A DNA stretch of 64,000 bases from Gigaspora rosea (Eukaryota; Glomeromycota; Glomeromycetes; Diversisporales; Gigasporaceae). The notes under the pieces are model-generated. The model made no database searches. It was not told the DNA's origin and was given only the letters and a program-made list of their open reading frames with translations. The stretch spans positions 9,153 through 73,152 of the forward strand of contig QKWP01000868.1 of assembly GCA_003550325.1 (NCBI GenBank), given 5' to 3'. Of this stretch, positions 33,611 to 46,446 are shown one piece after another. The number at the start of each line of letters is the position of its first letter. Positions within the stretch are counted from its first letter, which is position 1. The translations under genes and the position numbers were made by a program.

Positions 33611-36600
33611 AATATCAATTATATTTCTGTATAACTATAAGCTCTCAACTACCTAGCATCACTATTAAAATTTTACTATCATAATTTTGTATAACACAAA
33701 CCAATAGCAAGTTATACCTTGATATAACATAACACAAATGAAAGATCAAAACAAATATTAACTTTTCAAAAATCAGTTATTTCTCTAAAATTTGCATAAG
33801 AAATTCCTTTTTATGCCCTAACAAAAAGAATTACTTGAGCAATTTTATTATAAGTTTTGCTAACATTAAGCACTATAAGTACTCTAACTTAAATGAACTT
33901 GAATTTTTTTGGCCATAGTCACGTAATAGTAAAAAAGTAATGGCAATTCTGGGAAAGATATATATTATCTGATATTTGTTTACATTATTTTGCTAATCAA
34001 AATTATTTTGTGATTATATAGAGGGTGATAATCTGTGATAATCCATGATTATTAGCATGATAAAAAGTCATTTTGATTGGCCAACATGATACAATTGAAT
34101 ATAGATCATTATACAAATTATTTATATTAGTTTTAAAATACTTTCTATATCAATATGAATTGTAATAACTGATATAACAAGTGGCTAAGCATGTCATCTA
34201 CAATTAAATAATTTTAGAATATGTTGGTCTTTCACTTTATTAGCAGTTGGCAGATTTAATCAAATATAATCAAATTCTATAAGAACTTTTGCTAATACCA
34301 CATATTTACTAATAACTAAATAGTAAATAGTTAAGTAGGCTCATAAGACTTTTTGAAGATTTTTTTTGGGTTTTAAAGTTTTATTCCTATAGCTAATATA
34401 GTCTTGAAACTTGTATTCAAGTTTTAGATAATATGAAATATCCGAATAACACTTAATATGTAGAAATAGTAATATAAATAGAACAAATATAGTTAAATAT
34501 AGTGTAAAGTATATTATGTATAAAAAAAAGTGTTTGGGTAGTAATTAAAAGTGATTGGGAATAATTCTTAAGATATTACTTTGGATTCTATTATATATAT
34601 AGTTTAGCATGATACTTTTAAATTTTTTTAATAATTTTTTTTAATATTAGATATTGAGAATTAGAGATAAACAATATAAGTATTGTATATCAAAATTAAA
34701 ATTTGTAAATTTTAAATTGTATTAAGATAATATAATAATTTAAATAAGCAATATTCACACTTGTAACAACTACTATAACTAGAATTTTTTAATATTTTGT
34801 ATTTTAAAGACTTTATATTATTTGCTTGAGTTGCCAGAAAAAGTTACTAATTAAAAAAAACAAATTTTGTGCTACTAAACTTAATAAAATACATTTTTTT
34901 TAAGTAAAGCATAGATAATATAAAATATCTTAAAATTACATAAATTTTAAAATAACTTAATTCCAATAAATTAATTTATAAATTTCTATATTTTGTTTAG
35001 ATTGAATGTAAATTCTTTATTAATGCATGCATGTTTAAGAATTCAGTACAACTTATGTATAGTCAAATTAACTTAAACTCACTATAATTTTGTTTTTATG
35101 ACATATATATTCTAGTTATATATTTTAACTATACAAAAATTTGATATGACATACAATATATCTAATTCATATAATAATATTAAAAAAAAATTAAAAAAAC
35201 TATCACATTAATATTCAAAAAAATAACTTTACCTGCACCCAGCAAAAATTATGCTCAGCAAATTTTAACTACCACTTAAATGCTTTTTTTTTATACTTGT
35301 AAGCTCTATATGATACCAATAGTAAAAAAAATTATATTTTTTGCAAATTAAGTATTATTCAGATATTTCTTATAATTTCTTAGATCTGAATACAAGTTTT
35401 AAGACTATATTAGTTATAAGAATAACACTTTAATTGATAATTCGCCTGTCAACTGAAGAATGGCGAAATGCAGTGTGCTTCCATCTAAAGTTTTTCTTAC
35501 TAAGTTAACGATACATGTCCACTAATCGAAAGTTGTAGAGCTCGTTGAGACGCATCTAACAGTGGTTAGATCATCCAAATCAGCTCAGTGGATGGCGAGA
35601 TATCGTTAAAAATCTATTGGCTGACTATATAAAAATCAGTGCCAAAAATTACATATGAAAATCACTATAGGCGAAATGTGGCATGCTTCCATCTATAACA
35701 TTTTTTCTTACTAAGTTAACGATACATGCTCACTAATTGAAAGTTGTAGAGCTCATCGAGGCACATCTAACAGTGGTTAGATCATCCAAATCAGCCTAGT
35801 GGATGGCAAGATATCGTCAAAAAACGATTGGCCGACTATATAAAATCTCTATGTAAACTTGTTTACATAGAGATTTTATATAGTCGTCAGCCAATCGTTT
35901 TTCGATGATATCTCGCCATCCACTGGGCTGATTTGGATGGTCTAACCACTATTAGATGCGCCTCGACGAGCTCTCCAACTTTCAATTAGTGAGCATGTAT
36001 CGTTAACCTAGTAAGAAAAAATGTTTTAGATGAAAGCACGCTACATTTCACCAATAGTGATTTTCATATATAATTTCTGTTACAGATTTATATATAGTAG
36101 GGCAATAGTTTTTCAATGATATCTCTCTATCCACTGGGCCGATTTGGATGAACTAACCACCGTTAGATGCGTCTCAATGAGCTCTACAACTTTCGATTAG
36201 TGGACATGTATCGTTAACTTAGTAAGAAAAAAACTTTTAGATGGAAGCACGCCATATTTCACCATTTTCCAGTTGACAGGTGGATTATCAATTAAAAAAT
36301 AAATCAAAAAAAATCTTTAAAAAAAGTTTACATATCTACTTAACTGTTTAGTTATTAGTAAATATGCAATATTAGCAAAAGTCCTTGAAGGATCTCATTA
36401 TATCTGATTAAATCTGCCAACTGCTAGTAAAGTAAAAGACCAATATATTCTAAAAATTATTTAATTATAGGTGGTATGCTTAACCACTTTTTATATAAGC
36501 GATTATACTTTTATATAGGAAGTGCTTTAATTAATAATTTGGTTTCAAATAAAAGAAAAATATATTACTATATATAGTAAATTGTGATACACATTACTAT

Positions 36601-37545
36601 AAGTTTTATTATAGCCAAAAATGCCATTTTATATAAACAATAATTTGTTTATATTAGTCAGGAAATTATTTTATACAATATCACTGTATTTGCTAAACAG
36701 ATTTTAATAATATTGTTATATTAGATTAGAAAATAATTCTTAACAAGTTTACTTAGAAATTGAAAATATATTTACTTAGTAGAAAAATAATTTCACTCTG
36801 TTATGAAGTAATATTTGTGGCTTAGCAATTTTATATAGTAAATCATATAGATCTGCATGTTGCAATTTACTATATATGGCTTACTTATTTGGAAACAGAT
36901 TGTCAATTAAAACTAATATAAATAATTTGTATAGTGATCTACATTCAATTGTATCACATTGGCCAATCAAAACAATTTTCTATTATGCTATGATCATCAC
37001 TAGGTTAACTGTTGGGAAAGTGTTAGGAATGTTGATCATGAATAATCACAGATTATTACCCTCTATATAATTACAAAATAATTTTGATTGGCAAAATAAT
37101 ATAAACAATATTAAATAATATAGATCTTTCCAAGAATTGTTATTACTTTTTACTATCATGTGACTATAGCCAAAAAAATTTAAGTTTGTTTAAGTTAGGC
37201 TTTTATAAAGCTTAATGTTAGCAAGATTTATAATAAAATTTCTCAAGAAATTTTTTTTGTTAGAGTGTGAAAAGTGATTTCTTTACAAATTTTAGAAAAA
37301 TGACTAACTTTTGAAAAAGTGAATGTTTTGTTTTATATCAAGATGTAATTTGCTATTGGTTTGTACTATACAAAATCATGTGATAGTAAAATTTTAATGG
37401 TGATGCTGAATAGTTGAGAGCTTATAGTTATACAAATATATATTTAGATATCATATATTTGTTTATATTTTTTGACCAATAAAATGACTAAGTAATTGTA
37501 TAGAGGGTGACAATTCATGATAATTACTAAGTTAATTGTTGTAAA
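33611..37545. mobile_element. Long-TIR foldback element I
   Basis: The left arm (33611 to about 34620) contains AGCTCTCAACTAC, TTGGCCATAGTCAC and TTGGTCTTTCACTTTATTAG. It is matched in inverse order and strand by the right arm (about 35250-35430 and 36295-37545), which contains GTGACTATAGCCAAAAAAAT and AGTTGAGAGCTTATAG. The arms are about 1.2 kb with some divergence, around a 0.6-kb AT-rich loop. The palindrome at 35431-36294 has inserted in the right arm. No coding frame is present. Confidence 0.8.
35431..36294. mobile_element. Palindromic element with GGCGAGATATCG words, copy 1
   Basis: It begins TAATTGATAATTCGCCTGTC and ends with the inverted CAGTTGACAGGTGGATTATC, then AATTA. Each half holds two copies of a 200-base unit (CATCCAAATCAGC, GTGGATGGCGAGATATCG, GGCTGACTATATAAAA), inverted across a centre near 35860. 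It interrupts foldback element I: comparing with the other arms shows the sequence resuming across it. A second copy is at 62730-63369. Confidence 0.85.
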
Positions 37546-38118
37546 AGTGACCACTTAAATGAGCTTGAATTTTTTGGCCATAGTCACATGATAGTAAAAA
37601 AGCAATAGTATAATATTTGTTTACATTATTTTACCAATCAAAATTATTTTGTAATTATATAGAAGATGATAATTTGTGATTATCAATAACCATCATTCCT
37701 AACAGTTAATCCAGTGATGATTATAGTATAATGAAAAATTGGTTTGATTGGCCAATGTGATACAATTAAATGTAGATCATTATACAAATTATTTATATTA
37801 GTTTTAATTAATAATTTGCTTCCAAATAAATAAGCTATACATTGTAAATTGTGATGTGCAGATCTATATGATTTACTATATAAAATTGCTAAGATGCAAA
37901 TACTACTTCATGATAAAATGAAGCCATTTTTCTACTAAGTAAATATATTTTCAATTTCTATGTAAACTTGTAGAGCATTATTTTTCAATTCTAATGTAAT
38001 AATATTATTAAAATCTGTTTAGCAAATGCAGAGATCTTGCTATAAAATAATGTTCTGACTAATATAAACAAACTATTGTTTATATAAAATGGCATTTTTG
38101 GCTATAGTAAAACTTATA

Positions 38119-38811
38119 TCGTATGTGTTCGAAATTAAGCTACCTTTTTTGGTCAAAAAATTACATAAAAAATCGTTAAGTAGCTTATTTTCAAAATAAA
38201 GCATTTTTTAAAAAAAAATTGAAAAATATACTAATAAAAAGTTGTCCAAATGTCAACAAATTTTTACTATAGATGTATTTGGATGCACTGAACAACTTTA
38301 CTTAAGGGTAGAGTGAACATAGATCATTTTTCATATGATTTATGTGGTATATTAGAATTTTATATAGTAAATAAAAAAATGCTTCTAATAAATTTTTTTA
38401 AGATTTTGACCAATTTGTATAAAATTTATATAATAGGTAGTTTTAATTAGTATGTTCATAATAATAAAGGTGCGCAATATCCATTGCTTTAAAAAAAATT
38501 AACTTTACATATAATTAAATTTTTGTAGAATGCTATGATTTTTGTAGATTGTACAAAGAATTGTTTGGTCAGATATATGATGTTTACATGCAAATCATAT
38601 GATATCATATAAATTGGTTACACAAAGTTGATCTACAGTCGATTTTATATGAAATTGGAAATTTGTACAACTTACTCTTAATCGACCTTTTGAAGTTTAC
38701 TTAGTAAAAAAAATTTTATATGTAGCAACTGCTAACGAATTTTTTAAGATTTTTTAAAAAAATCAGGGAGTAGCTTATTTTAGGTAGTAGCTTATTTTTG
38801 GACATATACGG
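38119..38811. mobile_element. TA-flanked MITE with TAAGCTAC repeats
   Basis: Left end TCGTATGTGTTCGAAATTAA and inverted right end CCGTATATGTCCAAAAATAA, with AAGCTAC(C/T) repeats inside. Both flanks are TA. Aligning with the uninterrupted arm of element I (near 36590, AAACTTATAGTAATGTG on the minus strand) gives the empty site, with TA duplicated by the insertion. Confidence 0.85.
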
Positions 38812-40019
38812 TAGTGATGTGCATCACAATTTACTATATACAGTAATGTATTTTTCTCTTATTCAAAAGCAGATTATTAATTAAATACTTCCTATATAAA
38901 AGCATAATTGCTTATATAACAAGTGCTGAGCATGCCACCTATGATTAAATAATTTTCAGAATACATTGGTCTATTACTTTACTAGCAATTGGCAGATTTA
39001 ATCAGATATAATCAGATTCTCCAAGAACTTTTGTTAATGCTGTATATTTACTAATAACTAAATAGTTAAGTAGATATGTAACCCTTTTTTTAAAGTGTTA
39101 TTCTTATAGCTAATATAGTCTTAAAACTTGTATTCAAAATCTAAGAAATTGTAAGAAATATCTGTATAATACTTAATTTGAAAAAATATAATTTTTTACT
39201 ATGTATATTATATAGAGCTTACAAGTGTAAAAAAAAAGTGTTTATGTGGTAGTTAAAATTTGCTGAGAATAATTTTTGCTGGTTGCAGATAATGTTACTT
39301 TGAATATTGATATGATAGTTTTTTTATTTTTTTTAATATTATTATATGAATTAGATATATTGTATATCAAATTAAATTTTTGTATAGTTAGAATATTTAA
39401 TTAGAATATATATGTTATAAAAACAGAATTATAGTAAGTTTAGAACTACTTAAGTTAATTCTGAATACATATGAGTTGTAATAGAATTCCAAAACATGCC
39501 TACATTAATAAAGAATTCACATTCAACTAAATAAAATATAGAAATTTATAAATTAATTTATCAAATTAAGTTATTTTGAAATTTAAGTGATTTTAAAATA
39601 TTTTATATTATCTAGAGGTTAGTAAAATTACAGGGGACAACTTAATATTATACAAGTATAATAGTGGTACAAAGATTGTTATTTTATATGTAAATTATAT
39701 AAATTTTATGTATTGTATATTTGATTAGTAAAAGTTTTGGTTATAAGTTTTTTTGAAATAGCCTAGCTACTTAGATATTATTTTTTTCTGAAACTCAAGA
39801 CATATAAGGATAGGCAATTAATTATATAAAAACTTTATAAATGTTTTTTTATTATTTAAAACTGAATCATAGGTTCGAAATCATATGTTGTTAGTAAATT
39901 TTGCCAATCTCAACTTACCTATAACTGTACTGTATATTATTTGTTTGTTTTTCTTTTAAATATTGTTTTATAATATGTTACTAATGTTACTATTCTTTAT
40001 TTATAGAATAGATAATTTT

Positions 40020-40470
40020 TTTGATAGGTTTCTTTAATGTGATTTCTTCAACGATTTAAGGCAAGAATAATGGTGGGTTTCTTTAGCATTTAAAGATGGG
40101 TTTCTTTGACAAATAATATAGTTTTGACAATTAAAGTGGGCTTCTTTAATGAATAGCAGTGGGTTTTTTCGACCAAAGTAGTGGTTTCTTTGACATAAAA
40201 CAGTGGGTTTCTTAAATATGTTTCTTTGCATATAATGGTATATAATGGTAGATTTCTTTGATATAAAATGATAGATTTTTTTGAAAACTAAAAGTAGGAT
40301 TTTTGGTAGGCTTCTTCAACTGCTAATAGTGGGCTTCTTCAACAGCTAATAGTGGGCTTTTTTGATGGCTAATAATAGGTTTCTTTGACAGCTAAGGGTG
40401 GGCTTCTTTAACAAATAATAGTGGTTTCTATTTAGATATAAAATGGTAGTTTTTTTAAAGAATAACTGGT
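40020..40470. repeat. GGGTTTCTTTGAC minisatellite
   Basis: About thirteen diverged units of 30-40 bases built on (A/G)GTGGG(T/C)TTCTTTGAC or GTGGGCTTCTTCAAC, separated by AATAATAG-like spacers. It lies inside the element at 39631. Confidence 0.8.
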
Positions 40471-40863
40471 AGTGGTTATACAACAATGTTTTGAAGATTT
40501 TTATTATACAATGATGACATTTCAGAAATGATCGATATGTAATGATAATTCCTTACATAACGATTTTTCATTGCACAAAAATGTTTCATATATAATAAAA
40601 TTATAATATTGTATTAAATTAAATATAACAAACTTATTTTATCACTACTGTACTATAAGAGAATAAACAGTGAAGTTTTATTATCTAGAGTTTTTCAAAT
40701 TTGATGATTTATCTAAATAAATAATTTTTGTTTAATAAAATTAGACTTTAACACTAAAAATTCAATTATTTTTAAAAAAGCAGTATTTAATTCTTGTGAA
40801 TACAAAAATACACCCAATTCCTATATAAACTTATCAGAAAATGTAAATAGAGTATAGTAATAG

Positions 40864-40945
40864 CTTGTTTTGAATTAGTAACTAGTTTATACTGCTGAAA
40901 GCGTCTTGTTTTGAATTAGTAACTAGTTTATACTGCTGAAAGCGT
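40864..40945. repeat. Exact 41-bp tandem duplication
   Basis: Bases 40864-40904 and 40905-40945 are identical, starting CTTGTTTTGAATTAGTAACT and ending GCTGAAAGCGT. It is a recent duplication. Confidence 0.95.
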
Positions 40946-42480
40946 ATTGGTATAGCAGTGTTGATATTTTTATTATAATTTTGATAATTGTTATATAAAA
41001 TAATGCATAACATTTTTATTGGCTATGCACTATAATAAGTTGTCCCTGTAATTAAACTAATCCCAGATATTATATATGCCTTATTTAAAAAACAATGTAT
41101 TTTATTAAGTTTAGTAGCACAAAATTTGTTTTTTTTAATTAGTTACTTTTTTGGCAACTTAAACAAATAATATAAAGTCTTTAAAATACAAAAATATCAA
41201 AAAACTTTTAGTTATACTAATTGTTACAAGCATGAATATTGCTTATATAAATTATTATATTATCTTAATACAATCTAAAATTTACAAATTTTAATTTCAA
41301 CCTACAATACTTATATTGTTTATCTCTAATTCTCAATATCTAACATTAAAAAAAAATATTAAAAAAATTAAAAATCATTATATTTATACTATATATATAA
41401 TAGAATCCAAAATAATACCTTTAAGAATTATTCTCAATCACTTTTAATTACTACCCAAACACTTTTTTTTATACTTAATATACTTTATACTATCTATATT
41501 CAGCTATATTTGTATTTATATTACTATTTCTACATATTAAGTATTGTTTGGATATTTCTTATTATCTAGAACTTTGAGTACAAGTTTCAAAACTATATTA
41601 GCCATAGGAATAAAACTTTAAAACCCCAAAATACTTCAAAAAGTCTTATGAGCATACTTAACTATTTACTATTTAGTTATTAATAAATATGTGATATTAG
41701 CAAAAGTTCTCAGAGAATCTGATTATATTTGATTAAATTTGCTAATTGCTAGTAAAGTGAAAAACCAACATATTCTGAAAATTATTTAATTGTAGATAGC
41801 ATGCTTAGCTACTTGTCATATAAGTGGTTATGCTTTATATTGATATAAAAAGTACTTTAAAACTAATATAAATAATTTGTATAATGATCTACATTCAATT
41901 TATCATGTTGGCAAATCAAATCAACTTTCTATCATGCTATTAATCATGAATTATCACAGATTATCACCCTCTATATAATTACAAAATAATTTTGATTGGC
42001 AAAATAATGTAAACAAATATCAGATAATATAGAACCTTCCCAGTATTGCCATTACTTTTTCACTATCACGTGACTATGGCCAAAAAAATTCAAGTTCATT
42101 TAAGTTAGAGTTCCTATAGAGCTTAATGTTAGCAAAACTTATAATAAAATTGCTCAAGGAATTTTTTTTGTTAGGCCATGAAAAGGGATTTCTTATACAA
42201 ATTTTAGAGAAATGACTGATTTTTGAAAATGTGAACATTTGTTTTGGTCTTCCACTTGTGTTATGTTATATCAAGGTGTGACTTGCTATGGTTTGTGCCA
42301 CACTAAATCATATGATAGTGAAATTTTGACAGCGATGCTGGTTAGTTGAGAGCTTATAGTTATACAGATACATAATTGATATCATATATTTGTTTATATA
42401 TATTGACCAATAAAATTACTAGGTAATTATATAGAGGGTAACAATTCATAATAATCACTGGGTTAACTGTTGTAAAAGTG

Positions 42481-42864
42481 TCCCGTTTAAGTTGGGTTCC
42501 TATAGAGCTTAATGTTAGCAAGACTTATAATAAAATTGCTCAAGGAATTTTATTTGTTAGGGCGTGAAAAGTGATTTCTTATGCAAATTTTAAGGAAATG
42601 ACTGATTTTTGAAAAAGTGAATGGTTTGTTTTGATCTTCCACTTGTGTTATGTTTTTATCAAGGCGTGACTTGCTATTGGTTTGCGCCACACAAAATCAT
42701 GTGATAGTGAAATTTTGATGGCGATGCTGGGTAGTTGAGAGCTTATAGTTACACAGATACGTAATTGATATCATATATTTGTTTATATTTTTTGACTAGA
42801 ATTACTAGTGATTATATAAAGGGTGACAATTCGTGGTAATACTGGGTTAAAGTGTTCCCTGTTG
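42481..42864. mobile_element. Solo right arm of the foldback family
   Basis: It repeats, in the same order as 42100-42470, the blocks GTTCCTATAGAGCTTAATG, GTGAAAAGTGATTTCTTATG, AAAATCATGTGATAGTGAAA and TAGTTGAGAGCTTATAGTTA. It ends GGGTTAAAGTGTTCCCTG, whose complement CAGGGAACACTTTAACCC looks like a true terminus of the family. Confidence 0.75.
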
Positions 42865-43561
42865 TATAATCTTCCCAACTAAAGATCGTTAGTTTACAAA
42901 GGTTCGTATTTATACTGGCTCTAACTGCCTATACTACTAATTACTAATTACATTCGTTATGCTCATTAATTTGACTACTAACTTATGGCATACTAATCGT
43001 CCACGCTATTACCTCATTCTGCTGTAATTATGCTTCGATTCGAATTCGATCAAACCGAGCGATGTCGATCCCGTGAACGTGATCACGATCACGATCGTTC
43101 GATCACGTGTGCACGTGACTATGATCGCTTTTATTGATATTCGCTAATATATTCAGTATTTTTTTAGTAATCATATGTTTATCTATAGCGGAGCATTTAT
43201 TGTGTTCTTGCACTTGCATTATTCTTGAACTTGAGACCATTATACAAAACGGTTTAAAATTCGTGAATTTTTTTAGCCCAAAATAGTTTGTAAATATTAG
43301 GCAATCAAACAATAAAAGTAAATTTGGGAAAATTCACGTTCACAATTTTTTGTTGTTTAAGGGCGTTAATAAGGTCATTAAAAAATGATATAATAATTAC
43401 TCGAATGTTATAATAATTACTCGACCATGATAATAGTCATAATATCTTACGTATTTCTGTTAGTTTTCCTACATTTAGGTCCCATTTTTCGGATACGACC
43501 AATCAAAAATGTTAAAGCGAACAGACCATAATTGAAGTATATAGATAGGTTAGAATGTTAA
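42865..43561. other. Intergenic region with CGATCACG palindromes
   Basis: Between 43040 and 43130 the words CGATCACG, GTGATCACG, CACGTGTGCACGTG and CGATCG cluster. This resembles the subterminal repeats of MITEs, but I found no paired end. The remainder is unassigned. Confidence 0.4.
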
Positions 43562-43564
43562 TTA

Positions 43565-43810
43565 GGCCGTTTGAAGTTGATTCTTCGGTTAATATCACTT
43601 TTCCAGGACTCTTGTTAGGGGGTGGAGGGGGGTAAAATGAAACGAACATATGAAACGAACATATAAAAATGAACAAAGATGGGCCAATTTATTGATTGAT
43701 ATAAATAAGGTGACTGGCGAGAGTCATCCAGCGTTTTGATTGGTGTTCGTTTTCGAGGGGGAGGCTTCAGCAGGGGGTGATGTTAACCGAAAAATTAACT
43801 TCAAACGGCC
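43565..43810. mobile_element. PIF/Harbinger-type MITE, TSD TTA
   Basis: GGCCGTTTGAAGTTGATTCT and the inverted GGCCGTTTGAAGTTAATTTT, then TCGGTTAA at both ends. Each end is bordered by TTA (43562-43564 and 43811-43813). GGCC termini with a 3-bp TTA target are the PIF/Harbinger pattern. The 246-bp body has a GGGGGTGGAGGGGGG stretch. Confidence 0.9.
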
Positions 43811-43813
43811 TTA

Positions 43814-44017
43814 TACTTATTTTATATTGATGGGATAAAATGCGCATGATTCGGAAACATGCGCATTTATACGCATGATTGAGGAATCAAATAGGCAGTT
43901 TTACGTGAACAACGCTTAATATATTTCAAAGTATGCAATAAATAAAATATCAATATTGATGTTTAAAATAGCTATTAATCACAAGAATATTAGTATTTTT
44001 TCCTTTTTGATTATGGC
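43814..44017. other. 3' flank of the BTB/RNF213-like gene
   Basis: AT-rich downstream sequence of the minus-strand gene. No polyadenylation signal is called with confidence. Confidence 0.3.
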
Positions 44018-46446
44018 TTAGAGGTTTTTATAACCAGGTTTAATTTCTTCATTTCTCCATCTCTGATTTCTAAAATAAAGAAAAAGAAATAATTCAATTA
44101 TAATTATATAAATTATATTAATGTTCAAATATTAATACTGTATTTTCGCGTAATAACGCTCATGAGGATTATTTAGGCAAAATTTTGAAATTACATTATT
44201 ACGCGAAGATACGGCAAGTTACCTCAATAACTTCTTTTATAAATTGATAAGTCTCAAATGTGTGTGAAATCCGTAACGATGAAGGAAATTTATTTTTAAT
44301 AATAGTCTTATCTACCCACTCAGGCCAACATTCAAGACTTTCATTTTCTACCAAAAAATATATCAAATCCTCTGTTTCAACTATGTCCTCACTAGTGGTC
44401 AAGTATCTTATTATAAACCTTTTCAGTGCCGTGGCAAATGCTTTAACTGGAATGTTTGAATTTTTACTTGATTTAGCTTGCTCCTCCTGTTCTAATGATT
44501 CAAGATCAACAACATCTAAAATATCACGCTGCAATGAATAACCAAGTGTTTCTTGATATTTTTGATGAATACAAGTGGCAACAACATCATTTACATTTTC
44601 TTCTATTAATTCATATAATGCAACTATATGCTTAAGTTGTAAACCAATTCTTAGCAATAGTTTATAACTACTAATATTTTTTTTTAATGCAGTTAGCTTC
44701 ATCCAACTTTCAATGTATTCTGTAATTAATTTATCACGATCACTTCCAAACGTACGTTTTAAAAAACAAAGTATTGTTTCTAATGTTGAAAGAAATTCTT
44801 TTGGATTTTCTAATGCAATTGCTGACATTCCATCTCTAGTTTTTATAAATATTGCTTTCTTATATTTGGGAATACGTTCTTGAGGTATTAAATTTTTAAT
44901 TTCATTAAAAATTGTCATAGATCTAGAAAACATTTCCTTGTGATATACAAAAGGTTCTAAGTATAATCCTTGTTCATTAGGTTTAATCAATGATTTTTCA
45001 TAAACTAACTTTAAAGCTAATTCTGCTTCAGTCTTATGTAAATCGTACTGGATTTCAAAACAATGACCAACTCTCATATCAAATTGACTGAATTTGAAGA
45101 TCTCAGAATTTCTATCATAAAAGATAATATCTTTCGGTCTTACGTTATCGAGAGTAATTGACATTAAATGATATATAGATTGATTGTGTCCTTCATCTTT
45201 ATTTTGAATATCTATTTTTTCTAGGAATTTTAAGGATTGGCATGTTTTTGAAGGAATTTCAATAACTTCACTAAGAAATTTGTTTTGGAGCTGAACCAAA
45301 AAATCTATAACAGCACACAAAAATAAACTTTCGTTAATTGGCTCCAATAATCCAAAAACAACAGGAAGATTATCATGCATTTTTGGCATTGATGGTAAAA
45401 GATGACATTGATATCTTTCAATATATGGAGTCAGTTTATTCCATGAATTTGCGAAATTAGCGAACGCTTTATTTAATATTCTATGAGTTTCACCAGTATC
45501 ATCGCTATCACTTTCATTAAGAATGAATTGTCGAAAAGTCATTGTCCTTGCCTCCTGTCTTTCAATTCGATATGAAAGACTTTTAGATAAAACTTGAACA
45601 AATTTCACAATTGGAAATAAGCAATTTATTAATTGTAAATTGTCTTCATGCCGTAGAAAAATAGCCAGAAATGGGTAGGCTTTTTTATGTTCTTCGTTGT
45701 TCAAATAACATGCTCGAAAATTATTAATATTTGCATTTCTAACAAGACGCCATAATCGGGGTAAGTAATTTTCACAATATTGATCATCTAATTTCATAGT
45801 TTCATTAATTTCGGCTTTAGTTTTTTGTTGAACATTTTTCATATTGGTTTCTAATAGCTTACTAAAATTTGTTGCAGTTCTCATTGCATTTTTTATTAGG
45901 GGAGAAATGTATTTCTGACTAAATTGAATTTCCCAAGTTTCTCTTTCAATAGGTGTGTTTAGCCTTGCTGGTTGTTGTAATGGCTGTTGAGTCATTTCAG
46001 AAAGAATCGCATGTAAAAATAAAGCTAATTGTTCATCTCCACAATCTAATAAGATTTTTAACGCATCCCAATCATTATTGATATGCATTGAACAGAATGC
46101 CGCCAGGTCTTTTATATCGTGTTTGATAAATTTGCTGGTAACTTCAGATGGTGTCTGTATACCAATAATTGCATGTACGAAAAGATGAATAATTCTATAG
46201 GATGCTGGAGACATTGACCTAATGCTGTAGAAATTTTCTGTTGTTTTTTCTTCTACAATGTAACCTCGTTGATCTTTTGCATCTCTTTGCTGCGTTAATG
46301 GATTAGCGTCTAAACGAGTATTTCCTTCAGCCGGTTGATTAAAAGATCTGCCTCCGACTAATCTCCCGCACGTTATACATCGGCCAGCGTGCGTTACATG
46401 TCCACTTTCACCAACAAAGTATATTTCTCCACATATACATTGATAT
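44018..46446 (-). CDS. RNF213-like C-terminal region with RZ-type zinc finger
   Basis: This is the last part of the chimeric gene. Exon 3 (44223-46446) starts after a TAG acceptor and reads YQCICGEIYFVGESGHVTHA, GRCITCGRLVGG, then SFNQPAEGNTRLDANP. This is the RZ finger and following box of RNF213/ZNFX1-type proteins. In that family the finger serves ubiquitin transfer, in RNF213 to bacterial lipopolysaccharide among other targets. Here Ser stands in GESG where relatives have Cys, so one zinc ligand may be missing. About 670 residues of mainly helical sequence follow. A GAG-GT donor (44221-44222) and a CAG acceptor (44063-44065) join a last exon reading RWRNEEIKPGYKNL and a stop at 44018-44020. 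The 160-bp final intron contains a small MITE. The exon itself is open throughout. Confidence 0.8.
44138..44214. mobile_element. 77-bp TA-type MITE in an intron
   Basis: CTGTATTTTCGCGTAATAA and the inverted CCGTATCTTCGCGTAATAA form a near-complete foldback. The left flank is TA and the right is CA. It lies in the last intron of the RNF213-like gene. Related to the element at 4478 by its CTGTATTT terminus. Confidence 0.75.

Larger units (their letters stand above)
39631..41048. mobile_element. TA-flanked element carrying a minisatellite
   Basis: CAGGGGACAACTTAATATTA on the left and the inverted CAGGGACAACTTATTATA on the right, bordered by TA (39629-39630 and 41049-41050). It interrupts the loop of foldback element II. 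It is Tc1/mariner-like by terminus and target, with no transposase. Confidence 0.85.
37546..42480. mobile_element. Long-TIR foldback element II, with two insertions
   Basis: The left arm (37546-38118 and 38812 to about 39290) and right arm (about 41440-42480) are inverted copies of each other and of element I. Examples are GGTCTATTACTTTACTAGCA against AGTAAAGTGAAAAACCAACA, and TTGGCCATAGTCACATGATA against its complement near 42065. The loop (39290-39630 and 41049-41440) is in the opposite orientation to that of element I. Two TA-type elements interrupt it. No gene. The short frame at 40034-40231 is minisatellite. Confidence 0.78.
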
